A stretch of 53,543 nucleotides of DNA from SIG440 sp045579055 (GCA_045579055.1 JAZNLK010000172.1:1-53543); one strand, 5' to 3'; positions 1 to 8,908 are shown, counted from the stretch's first letter. The notes: generated by a model from the letters alone, not told the origin. Program-made: numbers and translations.

Positions 1-2
1 TC

Positions 3-1130
3 CTGCAAATCTCTCACGAGGACTACTATGCGCCTTTGATGGCACAGTTCAATCCCAAACCAGACTGGGCAGAAAAATTGGCCGCTACTGCCCAAAATGC
101 AGGCTGTAAATATATCACCCTTACCACAAGACACCATGAAGGCTTTTCACTTTTTGACACCTGCGGACTTTCTGACTTTGATGCACCCCACAGTCCTGCA
201 AAGCGTGATCTTATCCGTGAATTCGTAGATGCCTGCAACAAACATGACATAGTTCCCTTCTTCTATCATACCACACTTGACTGGTATCAGGAATCATTCG
301 AAAATGACTTTGATGCATATCTTGAATATCTCAGAAAGAGCGTTGAAATTCTCTGTAAGAATTACGGAAAAATTGGGGGTCTTTGGTTTGACGGCAACTG
401 GAGTAAGCCTGATGCCGATTGGAAAGAAGACGAGCTTTATGCAACAATCCGCAAATGGCAGCCCGAAGCAATGATTATCAACAACACCGGGCTTTCAGAA
501 CGCGGAAAAGTCGGCAATCCCGAAATAGATTCTGTTACATTCGAACAGGGAAAACCCACTCCTATGGACCGAGAGGGAATGCCCAAATACCTTGCCGCTG
601 AAATGTGCTATACCATCAACGACCACTGGGGCATCGGCTACAAAGACTTCAACTACAAGTCACCTGCTGCACTCATTCAGGCACTTTGCGACTGCCGCAA
701 GGTTGGTGCAAACCTGCTCCTCAACATCGGTCCCACAGGTCAGGGCGGTATTCACCCCTTCCAGAAAGAACTTTTCAAAGTTGTTGGCGAATGGGTTAAT
801 ATGTACGGTGAAGCAATCTATGATGCAAAGCCCTGCGGTGCCTACGGAATGGGCAACAACTTTATGCTCAAAAACGATGATTATCTTTATATGTTCTTCC
901 CCAATCTCGGTAACAACGGAAGCAAACACGTTGTTGCAGGAAGTGGAAAGTATGCCGGTGCATATTGCTTCGGTGATGTTCCTGCAGAAGTTGAATCTGT
1001 TGAATGGATTGACAACGGTCAGAAGCTTCCCTTCATTCAAGGCGAAGGAATGCTGGCTGTTGATGCACTTGGCTACGACTACGGCTGGACAACCTGCGTT
1101 CGTGTCGCAAAAGCAAAAATCAAAAAATAA
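3..1130 (+). CDS. Alpha-L-fucosidase, GH29 family (5' end outside window)
   Basis: This enzyme removes alpha-linked L-fucose from glycans. The frame stays open from the first bases of the window (residues read LQISHEDYYAPLMAQF before the first internal methionine), so the start lies upstream and the TTG/ATG near 36-41 is not a true start. GH29 hallmarks seen are ITLTTRHHEGFSLFDT (substrate-binding His pair), the FFYHTTLDW segment and GGLWFDGNW, whose Asp (codon 390-392) is the expected catalytic nucleophile. The NLLLNIGPTGQGGI block near the end of the barrel is also typical, followed by a short C-terminal beta domain. No signal peptide can be judged because the N-terminus is missing. The gene ends at a strong terminator. 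The family call is confident; linkage preference is unknown. Confidence 0.93.
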   Translation: MQISHEDYYAPLMAQFNPKPDWAEKLAATAQNAGCKYITLTTRHHEGFSLFDTCGLSDFDAPHSPAKRDLIREFVDACNKHDIVPFFYHTTLDWYQESFENDFDAYLEYLRKSVEILCKNYGKIGGLWFDGNWSKPDADWKEDELYATIRKWQPEAMIINNTGLSERGKVGNPEIDSVTFEQGKPTPMDREGMPKYLAAEMCYTINDHWGIGYKDFNYKSPAALIQALCDCRKVGANLLLNIGPTGQGGIHPFQKELFKVVGEWVNMYGEAIYDAKPCGAYGMGNNFMLKNDDYLYMFFPNLGNNGSKHVVAGSGKYAGAYCFGDVPAEVESVEWIDNGQKLPFIQGEGMLAVDALGYDYGWTTCVRVAKAKIKK

Positions 1131-1144
1131 GGTCCAAAAGTCAA

Positions 1145-1178
1145 AACTCCGAAGGTTCACCTCTTCGGAGTTTTTTTA
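1145..1178 (+). terminator. Rho-independent terminator after the fucosidase gene
   Basis: A 9-bp stem (AACTCCGAA at 1145-1153 with TTCGGAGTT at 1164-1172) is followed by a run of T that continues to 1177. It sits 14 bases after the fucosidase stop. The opposite strand ends in only four T, so it may also slow transcripts from the convergent ECF operon. Confidence 0.85.
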
Positions 1179-1338
1179 TATCATAGGAATTATAATATCC
1201 TGTTATATTCCTATGATACAAAAAAACATGATTTAATTGTCCGTGCGAAATTTTCAGCCGATGGCTGAAACGCACATGGACAAACAAAGCATTTGTGCTA
1301 CGACCGCCGTCTGCGGCGAGTGTAGAAGACGCTTTGTT
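1179..1338 (+). repeat. 160-bp structured intergenic repeat, copy 1
   Basis: Three hairpins follow one another: (a) TATCATAGGAAT (1179-1190) with ATTCCTATGATA (1207-1218); (b) a long imperfect stem from GTCCGTGCG (1239) to CGCAC..GGAC (1281); (c) AACAAAGC (1283) to GCTTTGTT (1338), with an inner GC-rich CGCCG/CGGCG stem. A second copy of the same length lies inverted at 17369-17528. The element starts right after the T tract of the fucosidase terminator and ends on the first base of the stop codon of the ECF gene. It has no ORF of its own. Confidence 0.85.
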
Positions 1339-3794
1339 CATCTCATAATACCATATTTGTTTTTTATTCTCTCAATTTTTTCAATCATAGGCAAGGCCAC
1401 CAGCCACAAAAAAGCCACGGTTGATGATGCGTGTATCAAGTCAAAGGGCAAACCCATGGCTATGTATGATGCAGCAAGATTCCAGCTGAACTGCTGATGC
1501 ATCATAAATATTGACGAAACATTCATTATCACCCCATATATACCAATGGCAGAAACCGCACCATACACACACAAACCAAACCGCTTTTTACTCATAAATC
1601 CATTTCGTGTCAGAAACCCAGCGATAAACCCTGCCAGACCAAAAGCCAGCATCTGCCACGGTGTCCACGGACCTTGTCCAAAATACAGATTTGACACAAA
1701 ACCCGATATTGCACCAACCAAAAATCCTGATTCACCGCCCAGCGAAACCCCCGAAATAATCACAATTGCCATCAAGGGCTTCACCTGAGGCACAGCAGCA
1801 AAAACGATTCTTCCTGCAACACCTACGGCACAAAGAACACTGATGGTCACCACTTCGGCTGCTCTGGGTTTTCGGGTTTCAAACACAGCAAAAAAGGCAA
1901 GTAAAACCTCCAGTATAATCAGAATGCTTATGAGATAATACTTCCGATCGCCGAAATAAGAATTTCCCACAAACACCGTCAACGGAACAGCGATTAACAA
2001 AATCACAAGGGCAATCCGGTTGCAACCCGAATGTTTTTTCGCAGGCACAGACTGTTGCGGCATAATATTTACATCCTGCTTTTTTCTTTTCGGAAGGAAG
2101 CTCTCTTCAATAATATCACTTTTGTTTAAATCCTCTCCGGCACTGTCATCCTGTTCTTTTTGTTCACCTGTGCCAAAGGCTTCTGTTATATCTTCTGCAA
2201 GAACAACATTTCGCATTAGGTTTTTTGACATTCTGGTTGCGGCAGTTGTATAAAAACTGTTTGCCACGAAAAAGCCCCGAGTATTGTCCGCATTGATAAT
2301 CGTCTTGTCAAAAACCATCCCGCAGCGGTCAGTGTATTCCGCACAGAACTCAATATCATGCGAAACCACCACAACGGTTTTTCCGGCTTTTTTCAAGCTC
2401 TTCAGTATTCCACCGAAACGCTTCTTAAAAAACGCATCCATTCCCTTTGTTGGCTCATCCATAAGAATTATATCAGGGGAAACCAGTAAAATCTTAGCCA
2501 GTGCCGCTCTTTGTTGCTCACCGCCCGACAAATCATACGGATGTTGATTCAGAATATGCTCAATTTCACATAGCTTTGCAATCCGTATAATTTCCTCTTT
2601 TTTTTGTTCCTTTGAAGTTGAATAACCGTCAAAAACTCCCAGCAAATCGTCCTCTACTGTTTTTTCCAGAAACAAGCTTTGAGGGTCCTGAGGCAACATT
2701 CCCACAATAAGTCCGTCTGCCACATTCATTTTGCCCCGATACGGCTTCCGAATCCCACATATAACCGAAAGCAGAGTTGTCTTTCCGGCACCATTTCCCC
2801 CGACAATGCCAAAAACTTCTCCCGACTGAATCTCAAGGGACAGATTTTCAAGCACATCCTCCCCATCCTTTTCGTATCGGAAGAACACTTCATCCAATTT
2901 GATTGCACAATCTCCTGACGACTTCTTTTTTTTATCTGAAGATTCAGGTATCACTGCTTTTCTCGTTTCAAGCATTTTTGCAAGCCAATCTTTACCTTCA
3001 GCCACGGTAACCGGGCACGAAAAATCGTTTTCCACCGATGCATAAACCCGCATTGCAGTGGGCAAAATCGGAACAATTCCAAGGTCGTTTTTTTTCAATA
3101 CATCCGCAAATCCTCCGGGAGTTTCCACAACAGTTATCTCTCCCGATTCCATAATCACAACCCTGTCGGAAATCGGAAACACATCCTCGGTTCTGTGTTC
3201 ACTTATTATAACCGTTATTCCAAGCTCCCGATTAATCCGTTTCAGCAGTTCAAGAAACTCCTGTGCCGCAATCGGGTCAAGCTGACTGGTTGGTTCATCA
3301 AGAATAAGAACTTCAGGATCCATAACCATCACAGAAGCAAGATTCAGGATTTGCTTTTGCCCCCCCGAAAGTTCACTAACGTTTTTTCGGAATATACCTT
3401 CAAGTCCAAAATACGAAGATATTTCCGACACCTTTCTTCTGATTTCCCCGATAGGCATCCCAAGATTTTCAAGTCCAAAGCTCAACTCGTGCCATACCTT
3501 GTCTGTCACAATCATATTTTCAGGATTCTGCTGTACAAAACCGATTTTCCGGCACTCTTTTTCAAAGGAAAGGTCTTTAACATTTTCCCCGAAGAAAAGT
3601 ATCTCCCCACACATCTCACCGAAGGGAGTCAGAGTCGGTTTAAGATGTTTCAGCAGGGTGGTTTTTCCACAGCCGGACCTGCCACATATTGTCAGGAACT
3701 CGCCCTTTTTCACTTCAAGACTGATATTTTTAAGGCATTTTTCATTTCGTGACGAATATGAAAAACTCAAATTTTTGATTTCAAAACATTCCAT
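1338..3794 (-). CDS. ECF transporter fusion: two ATPase domains plus S component
   Basis: An 818-residue fusion of the two energy-coupling ATPases with a membrane S component of an ECF vitamin importer. ATPase 1 (about 1-270) has Walker A GRSGCGKTT (38-46), signature LSGGQ (142-146) and Walker B LILDEP (163-168). ATPase 2 (about 295-520) has GGNGAGKTT (332-340), LSGGE (422-426) and ILMDEP. A charged linker (about 535-590) leads to about six hydrophobic segments (591-818) resembling ECF S components, including GVSLGGESGFLVGAISGF. The start overlaps the 3' end of ecfT by 28 bases, with AAGGAG upstream of the ATG. It is the last gene of a cobalamin-riboswitch operon, which points to a corrinoid substrate; that assignment is inference. 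ECF subunits are normally separate proteins, so the A-A-S fusion is notable. No frameshift was seen. Confidence 0.88.
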   Translation of the reverse strand: MECFEIKNLSFSYSSRNEKCLKNISLEVKKGEFLTICGRSGCGKTTLLKHLKPTLTPFGEMCGEILFFGENVKDLSFEKECRKIGFVQQNPENMIVTDKVWHELSFGLENLGMPIGEIRRKVSEISSYFGLEGIFRKNVSELSGGQKQILNLASVMVMDPEVLILDEPTSQLDPIAAQEFLELLKRINRELGITVIISEHRTEDVFPISDRVVIMESGEITVVETPGGFADVLKKNDLGIVPILPTAMRVYASVENDFSCPVTVAEGKDWLAKMLETRKAVIPESSDKKKKSSGDCAIKLDEVFFRYEKDGEDVLENLSLEIQSGEVFGIVGGNGAGKTTLLSVICGIRKPYRGKMNVADGLIVGMLPQDPQSLFLEKTVEDDLLGVFDGYSTSKEQKKEEIIRIAKLCEIEHILNQHPYDLSGGEQQRAALAKILLVSPDIILMDEPTKGMDAFFKKRFGGILKSLKKAGKTVVVVSHDIEFCAEYTDRCGMVFDKTIINADNTRGFFVANSFYTTAATRMSKNLMRNVVLAEDITEAFGTGEQKEQDDSAGEDLNKSDIIEESFLPKRKKQDVNIMPQQSVPAKKHSGCNRIALVILLIAVPLTVFVGNSYFGDRKYYLISILIILEVLLAFFAVFETRKPRAAEVVTISVLCAVGVAGRIVFAAVPQVKPLMAIVIISGVSLGGESGFLVGAISGFVSNLYFGQGPWTPWQMLAFGLAGFIAGFLTRNGFMSKKRFGLCVYGAVSAIGIYGVIMNVSSIFMMHQQFSWNLAASYIAMGLPFDLIHASSTVAFLWLVALPMIEKIERIKNKYGIMR

Positions 3795-4654
3795 CTCATC
3801 CGCTCCTTAACCTCAATATAAATCGGCATTGCACACAAAAGCAAGTACCCCGCAAAACCGCCGACAGACAGAACCGACTTTTCCGCTGATATCATCATAG
3901 GAAAATAACTGAAATACAATCCACCGCCGGCATAACATATCACAATCCATGATACAATCAGCAAAAGAAACGCCAGTGCACAAAAATCTCGTCGGGTAAA
4001 AGAGTACAACGAAAACGACGTTCTGCCCGGAAGTCCATATCCTCTGCACTTCATACTTGCCGACGTCTCAACGGAGTTTTCAAGCATCCACGTAACCATT
4101 GCAGACAAAACTCTCACACCACGTTTCATCCGCCTGAACAGATTTCCGTCGCTCATTTTATTCCCCAACCCCATTTGAGCCATTGACACCTTCCGATATT
4201 GCTCACGGAATCGGGGAACAAACCGAAGGGTCATAGAAATCACGAGCGAAAGGGACGGAATGACTTTCCCGAACAAATACATAAACTTATCCCCTGTTAC
4301 TATGGCATTAAAGCAGGAAAACCAACAAATAACCGCACCAATCATCGATGCCGCCGCAATGCCGTATGCAACCGATTCCAAAGTGAGCGGATTTCCGTCA
4401 GGAAGGTAAGCGAGAACAGTCAACCCCTGATGATTGAACAATGGGTTCAAAAAAGCCGTGACAAGCATCATTGGAACAACAGCCAGCAATCCAAAAAGTG
4501 CGGCTCGCTTTCCTTTAATCATCACTGAATACGAAAATGCTGTCACCAACGAAATTATTAAACAAACCGGATGCATCAAAAACATGCCCAGCCCGATTAC
4601 TGCAACAAAATATATGAAGTTTACAAGCGGATGATAAGTTTTGAACTCCTTCAT
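3767..4654 (-). CDS. ecfT: ECF transporter transmembrane subunit EcfT
   Basis: This 295-residue membrane protein couples the ECF ATPases to the substrate-binding S component. It has four or more long hydrophobic segments in the N-terminal and central parts and another near the C-terminus. The coupling-helix motif SASMKCRGYGLPGRTSF matches the conserved Ala-Arg-Gly region of EcfT proteins that docks on the ATPases. The ATG is preceded by AAAGGAGAAAGA, and the gene begins 12 bases after the DUF4430 lipoprotein stop. Its 3' end overlaps the ATPase-S fusion. Together with that fusion it supplies all four ECF roles (A, A', S and T). It should be co-regulated by the cobalamin riboswitch upstream of the first gene. 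Confidence 0.88.
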   Translation of the reverse strand: MKEFKTYHPLVNFIYFVAVIGLGMFLMHPVCLIISLVTAFSYSVMIKGKRAALFGLLAVVPMMLVTAFLNPLFNHQGLTVLAYLPDGNPLTLESVAYGIAAASMIGAVICWFSCFNAIVTGDKFMYLFGKVIPSLSLVISMTLRFVPRFREQYRKVSMAQMGLGNKMSDGNLFRRMKRGVRVLSAMVTWMLENSVETSASMKCRGYGLPGRTSFSLYSFTRRDFCALAFLLLIVSWIVICYAGGGLYFSYFPMMISAEKSVLSVGGFAGYLLLCAMPIYIEVKERMRWNVLKSKI

Positions 4655-4666
4655 TCTTTCTCCTTT

Positions 4667-5413
4667 TTAATCAACCAAATCACGACCAAAATCACAGGTA
4701 TAAATCCATTCAATTCTGTCTCCGTTCTGCAAAATGCACTTTGAACAACCCTTGCTTTGAATTTCACCGTTGACACGGTATATCCATCCCGAAAGCTCAC
4801 CGCAATCGAATTCATAAAGATTGTTTATCCCCTCAATATATGCCGTTTTATACGCCGGAGTTTCGTTGAATTCCATATGGATTTTGTTTCTTTGCATCTC
4901 TCTCAGCAAAACATCAAACACACTTTCTCCCAAAGCGAACTCCACCTCACATTCGGCATAAATAACACCGTCGGAGGGGATAAGTGGAATCTTTTCCTTT
5001 TTTAATTTGTCAATATTCTCAAGTATTGTATCACACCTGACAGACAATATGCAAATATTTTTTTCAGGCTCCTCTGTTGGCGGCAAGGCTTCATCATCTT
5101 CCTTTTCTCCGTCATCAGCATCTCCACCTGTTTCTGCGACATCTGTCACGACTTCGCTATTGTCTTTTGGTTCCACCGTAGTTTCTGCTGTATTTTCAAC
5201 AGTGCTTTCCTCAACGGATTCAACCATTATCGGTTCTTCAACCTCAATAACTTCGGAAAAATCTTCCGACAATTCTGTTTCATTGGTTTCCGACTGAATT
5301 TCCATTATCTTTTCTTCATTATACGGTGTGTCAGGATTATCTCGCACCTCTGCACAGCCCACCAAAAAAATCATCAGGAAAGCAACAATCAGCCTTGTTA
5401 TTCTACTTTTCAT
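4667..5413 (-). CDS. DUF4430 (transcobalamin-like) lipoprotein
   Basis: A 248-residue lipoprotein predicted to be tethered outside the membrane. The signal peptide ends in a lipobox LVGC. A Glu/Thr/Val-rich acidic linker (roughly residues 30-115) acts as a spacer to the surface. The C-terminal ~120 residues match the DUF4430/transcobalamin C-terminal-like fold: ALGESVFDVLLREMQ, NLYEFDCGELSGWIYRVNG and a final NGDRIEWIYTCDFG. This fold is known from eukaryotic cobalamin carriers. The ATG at 5413 overlaps the stop of the upstream SLH gene by 11 bases, which suggests translational coupling; a TTG three codons earlier is less likely. Its place between a surface protein and an ECF transporter under a B12 riboswitch suggests that it hands corrinoids to the importer. 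Confidence 0.85.
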   Translation of the reverse strand: MKSRITRLIVAFLMIFLVGCAEVRDNPDTPYNEEKIMEIQSETNETELSEDFSEVIEVEEPIMVESVEESTVENTAETTVEPKDNSEVVTDVAETGGDADDGEKEDDEALPPTEEPEKNICILSVRCDTILENIDKLKKEKIPLIPSDGVIYAECEVEFALGESVFDVLLREMQRNKIHMEFNETPAYKTAYIEGINNLYEFDCGELSGWIYRVNGEIQSKGCSKCILQNGDRIEWIYTCDFGRDLVD

Positions 5414-8285
5414 ATACTTCAACCACGTTCATCAGATTCAAAATAATTTTTGCTGTTTCACCGCGTGTGGCATTGTCTTTGGGGGCAAATATATTTTCAT
5501 TTTTACCTGAAATAATACCTGCATTTTTCACTCCGTAAACCGCATCCGTTGCCCAGAATGAAATATTGCCTTCGTCCTCAAACACACTCTCTGTTTCCGA
5601 TTCAAGATTTATCCCTTTGTGCTCCATATATCTTGCAACGAAAACAACTGCCATTTCACGGGTTATATTTTCATAAGGCGAAAAGATATTTTCAGCAGTA
5701 CCCGTGGTGATACCCTCTTTAACCGCCCAGGTCACGGCATTACTATACCAATCATCCGCCTTCACATCATCAAACCCTTGGCAAAATTCGACCTCATCAC
5801 CACTGAGTCTGTACAAAAGTGAAACAAATTCCGCTCTTGTCACCTTATCATCGGGAGCAAATTCGGTTTCGGTTTTTCCGTTGACTATTCCCTTCTTTAT
5901 CAATTCAATTATGTATTCCTCAGCCCAATGCCCCTTTACATCTTCAAAGGATTTGATTTCAACAGTTTCCGGGTCAACAGTCTCTTCGGGAGCAACCACG
6001 TCAGTTTCCGGTTTCTGATTTTCTTCCGGCTTCGTTTTTTCATCTTCAAGGGTTTCGGATCTGCCACCGCCGCCTCCCGACGAACCGCCGCTTACTGTTC
6101 CCGACGATACCTTTCTCCTAACAGCCATCAGATAGCCCGAATCGTTTTTATAGTAAATTGTTCCATTCTCATCACAAATGGGACTGCAAATGCAATATTG
6201 CGCCATTTCCTCTTCAGGTATAAAAAGCTCTTTTGCGTCAAGCTTCACAACAGCCGCTCCGTCCTCGTCGATTTCATCAGACTTTTTCAGAGCAAGCTCA
6301 TAAATTCCCCCGGGAATATTGTTGTATGTTATATAAACATATACCCAGCCGGTATTTTCATAGGCGGTTGTCATCAAAGCGCAGGACTGAACACTTCCGG
6401 GAACTTCTGCCGAAGCCACTTCTTTCATAGGTGATGCATTCACATCAATAACCTTGTATCCGTAACCACCGTTTTCAAACTGTCCTGAATTTGTCACGCC
6501 TATATAGGCAAGTCCGTCATAAACAAGAGGTGTTACGGTGCTTGCCCCACCAAGATCGTATGCCTCAAATGTATCGTCTGGAAACGTTCCGTCAACATTT
6601 ACCCCTGTCTTGCAAAGCATTCCGCCCTTTGTTGTAAAATATATTCTGTCTGTCTCTTCATCAAAGGAAACTGTTGAACGTATGTCACCCGAAAGTCCTT
6701 CAATTGTGTCAATTACTTCGCCTGTTTCCGGATTTACGCTGTAAAGAACTGATTCGCCGTTTGTGCCTTCTGCTTCGCCATCGTCACTTCCGAATATTAC
6801 ATAGTTTTCGGTTGCATAAGCTCCTGCCCAGTAGAAGCCACCTGCATTATCAATTGTCCACAAACATTCCTTTATCTCAGTCTTTTTATTCGTGTCCTCA
6901 TCCTCCACCGAAAGACAAAAATACTTACCTTCTGCTGTCTCACCATTCCATGTTCCGCAGTATACCTTGCCGTCATAATACGTAATGGGTGTTATGGTCT
7001 GTCCGCCAAGGGATTCGCTGACCCACACACTTTCAAGGGTGTCTGCACGAAGTGCCTGCACACTTCCGCTGCCTATGGGGACAAAGAACATTCCGCCGCC
7101 ATAAGTTATGGAAGTTGTGCCAAAGCCGATATTGTTCACAAGAGCTTCGCTTTCAGCAATCAGACTTCCGTCTTCACAGCTGACACAAAGTACCTTGTCA
7201 TTTTTTGCAAAGTAAAGGTTGTCGTTCACGATTATTGGTGGTGTTGTTGCATCCATCCAGCTTTCGGCATACAGTTCTGCCCATTTCAGCCTTGCAACAC
7301 CTTCACTTTTGGGAATTTTGGCATCCACCACGCCCATATTATTCTGATTTCCACGGAAGGATTTCCAATAGCCGTCATAATCAGGGAGAGCATTCGGTTC
7401 TGTAACTGTAACACGACAGACCGCGGGAGCAATTTCAGCATCCTGAGACCCTACATTCACATCAATCGCAGAAACATAGTATTCGCCAATGTCATCAAAA
7501 CGAACATTGAAGGTACCGTTTTCATCAGTTTCAAAAATATACTCCGCAGTTTCGTCATTAACCCAGTCAAGCTGTGTGCTCTTCACAACAAAAACTTTAT
7601 CGTTTCCCAGTTCAACCTGTTCCGAGCCCCCGTAGAACAACGGGTCGCCTTTCACGCTGAAATCTAACGAGCCTCCTGCATAAGCTGTCAACTCTTTGTC
7701 ACTGAAGGAAGCCACCGTTCCGCTATATGCCCAATTCCAGGAGGAAAACAAACAGATTTCAATTTCCATACCGTCCTCAAGAAGAATATAGTCGCAGGAC
7801 GCCCCCCAACCTTCGCTCATTTGGGGCATTTTGTTGTCCACAAGGTATGTAAAGTTGGAATCATGATTCCAGAACTTACTTGCATACGCACTGGTTGCCG
7901 CACCGGTAAACGCCAATATGTCGCTGTGTCTTTCGGCATTATAGGCTTCACCAAGATAATATTCTTCAATCGCTTTGATAAACAAGTGCATCAGGGTCGG
8001 TTGTTCCACAACCGTTTCGTTTATGTAAGCACCGCCGTTTTCAAAACTATCCGCCTCATATCTGTAATATGCTTCCAATCCGTAATCCGCCAAGTCAAAA
8101 TATGAAATCTCGACGGGCACAATCGCCATTTTTTCATTCGTTACCGGAGAAGTCACAAACTCGCCGTTGTCGCTGACCGACAAATATACTGTAATTGTTT
8201 CAGGCGCTGTTTCTGTGGCAAAAACACATTGAACGGTTCCCAGCACCATAAAAATTGCTAATACCAAACTTAATACTTTTTTCAT
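5403..8285 (-). CDS. SLH-anchored beta-propeller protein with transcobalamin-like N-terminal domain
   Basis: A 960-residue secreted protein. Residues 1-24 form a signal peptide ending in VFATE. About 30-195 resemble a DUF4430-like domain (SNFTYLVDNKMPQMSEGWGASCDYI, then LLEDGMEIEICLF, close to the lipoprotein's NGDRIEWIYTCD). About 290-745 contain PQQ-like/WD-type beta-propeller blades (APPI/TPPIIVNDNLYFAKND, TPITYYDGKVYCGTWNG, TPLVYDGLAYIGVTNSG). A Ser/Gly and Glu/Pro linker leads to three C-terminal SLH repeats (about 775-960) that bind secondary cell wall polymer. The start has GAAAGG in front. A cobalamin riboswitch and terminator precede it. I infer a wall-anchored corrinoid catcher, functionally reminiscent of the Bacteroides BtuG propeller but with unrelated anchoring. 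Binding has not been shown. Confidence 0.82.
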   Translation of the reverse strand: MKKVLSLVLAIFMVLGTVQCVFATETAPETITVYLSVSDNGEFVTSPVTNEKMAIVPVEISYFDLADYGLEAYYRYEADSFENGGAYINETVVEQPTLMHLFIKAIEEYYLGEAYNAERHSDILAFTGAATSAYASKFWNHDSNFTYLVDNKMPQMSEGWGASCDYILLEDGMEIEICLFSSWNWAYSGTVASFSDKELTAYAGGSLDFSVKGDPLFYGGSEQVELGNDKVFVVKSTQLDWVNDETAEYIFETDENGTFNVRFDDIGEYYVSAIDVNVGSQDAEIAPAVCRVTVTEPNALPDYDGYWKSFRGNQNNMGVVDAKIPKSEGVARLKWAELYAESWMDATTPPIIVNDNLYFAKNDKVLCVSCEDGSLIAESEALVNNIGFGTTSITYGGGMFFVPIGSGSVQALRADTLESVWVSESLGGQTITPITYYDGKVYCGTWNGETAEGKYFCLSVEDEDTNKKTEIKECLWTIDNAGGFYWAGAYATENYVIFGSDDGEAEGTNGESVLYSVNPETGEVIDTIEGLSGDIRSTVSFDEETDRIYFTTKGGMLCKTGVNVDGTFPDDTFEAYDLGGASTVTPLVYDGLAYIGVTNSGQFENGGYGYKVIDVNASPMKEVASAEVPGSVQSCALMTTAYENTGWVYVYITYNNIPGGIYELALKKSDEIDEDGAAVVKLDAKELFIPEEEMAQYCICSPICDENGTIYYKNDSGYLMAVRRKVSSGTVSGGSSGGGGGRSETLEDEKTKPEENQKPETDVVAPEETVDPETVEIKSFEDVKGHWAEEYIIELIKKGIVNGKTETEFAPDDKVTRAEFVSLLYRLSGDEVEFCQGFDDVKADDWYSNAVTWAVKEGITTGTAENIFSPYENITREMAVVFVARYMEHKGINLESETESVFEDEGNISFWATDAVYGVKNAGIISGKNENIFAPKDNATRGETAKIILNLMNVVEVYEK

Positions 8286-8381
8286 TTTGTCATTTCCTTT
8301 CTATTATTTGTTTTGCCGTAAAATTATTGCTTTTTCTCATCACTCCTCAAAATATATTAAAAAAGAAAATTTACGGCAAAG

Positions 8382-8414
8382 AAAAAAGCTATAAGCACAA
8401 AAAGTACTTACAGC
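8382..8414 (-). terminator. Leader terminator of the cobalamin riboswitch
   Basis: On the minus strand, GCTGTAAGTAC (8414-8404) pairs with GTGCTTATAGC (8398-8388) through 11 base pairs including two G-U pairs, followed by six T (8387-8382). It lies between the aptamer and the first ORF, so the switch probably acts by premature termination when cobalamin is bound. Confidence 0.85.
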
Positions 8415-8504
8415 CGATTTTCTGTAATCAAATAAAAGGAAGGGACACAAAATTCCCATATCTTTTAAATACACACCATGTACCGTAGTTGTATTTGTTG
8501 CTTT

Positions 8505-8680
8505 ATGCATGTCTCCCGACTCACACATCTTCGCATTCCGTTTCTGCCTTCCCAAAATTTCTTTCAGTGGCTGTGCTTTTCACAACGAAACAGATACTCC
8601 GTGCTCACGGTGGCGGCACCGCTCGTGATTTACACACGATTCCATCTTAGCCTGAATTTGCAATTCCTGCAAAACAGGAA
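8505..8680 (-). promoter_or_regulatory. Cobalamin (B12) riboswitch
   Basis: On the minus strand the leader contains the core features of the AdoCbl-type aptamer in order: GGAATCGTGTGTAAATCACG then AGCGGTGCCGCCACCGTG (about 8645-8608), the B12-box-like AGCCACTG...GGGAAGG (8572-8547), and AGTCGGGAGACATGC (8521-8507), equivalent to the usual AGTCAGGAGACCTGCC. A promoter lies upstream (8710-8738) and an intrinsic terminator downstream (8382-8414). It controls the four-gene operon 8285 to 1338, and is the main evidence that the operon handles corrinoids. Confidence 0.92.
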
Positions 8681-8709
8681 CATAAAACAATTCTATATTC
8701 TTTTTTGTC

Positions 8710-8738
8710 ATTTTAACACAATCATTTAAAAAATTCAA
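8710..8738 (-). promoter_or_regulatory. Promoter of the cobalamin operon
   Basis: On the minus strand, TTGAAT (8738-8733), a 17-base spacer and TAAAAT (8715-8710). It is placed about 30 bases before the start of the riboswitch aptamer. Confidence 0.7.
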
Positions 8739-8767
8739 GATATTCTGAAAAATATTTCAAAAAACTC

Positions 8768-8796
8768 TTGCATTATTAAAAACATTATGATATAAT
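8768..8796 (+). promoter_or_regulatory. Promoter of tRNA-Leu
   Basis: TTGCAT (8768-8773), a 17-base spacer and TATAAT (8791-8796), about 25 bases before the tRNA 5' end. Confidence 0.75.
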
Positions 8797-8821
8797 AATC
8801 TGCGTGTTAAAAATTTAATAT

Positions 8822-8908
8822 GCCGGTGTGGTGGAATTGGCAGACGCGCTGGACTCAAAATCCTGTGGTAGTGATACCGTATCGGTTCGACCCCGATCAC
8901 CGGCACCA
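8822..8908 (+). tRNA. tRNA-Leu (anticodon CAA)
   Basis: An 87-base tRNA with encoded CCA. The acceptor stem GCCGGTG (8822-8828) pairs with CACCGGC (8898-8904), followed by discriminator A and CCA. The anticodon loop ACTCAAAATC carries CAA for UUG codons. A long variable arm (TGTGGTAGTGATACCGTA region) is expected for tRNA-Leu, and the T loop reads GGTTCGACCCC. It has its own promoter and terminator. No integrase or attachment-site duplication was seen beside it. Confidence 0.96.

Noticed and set aside
36..41. TTG/ATG near the left edge as the start of the fucosidase gene
   Set aside because: The frame is open to the window edge and the upstream residues look like the conserved N-terminal part of a GH29 domain, with no ribosome binding site before these codons.
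660..1160. Long minus-strand ORF opposite the fucosidase
   Set aside because: It overlaps a well supported GH29 gene, shows no recognisable domain and runs through that gene's terminator.
5007..5297. Ser/Val-rich plus-strand ORF opposite the DUF4430 lipoprotein
   Set aside because: It is the reverse complement of the acidic Glu/Thr linker of the lipoprotein, a compositional shadow without a ribosome binding site.
8822..8908. tRNA-Leu as an integration site of a mobile element
   Set aside because: No integrase, no repeated tRNA 3' end and no foreign gene set lies next to it; the neighbours are ordinary metabolic genes.
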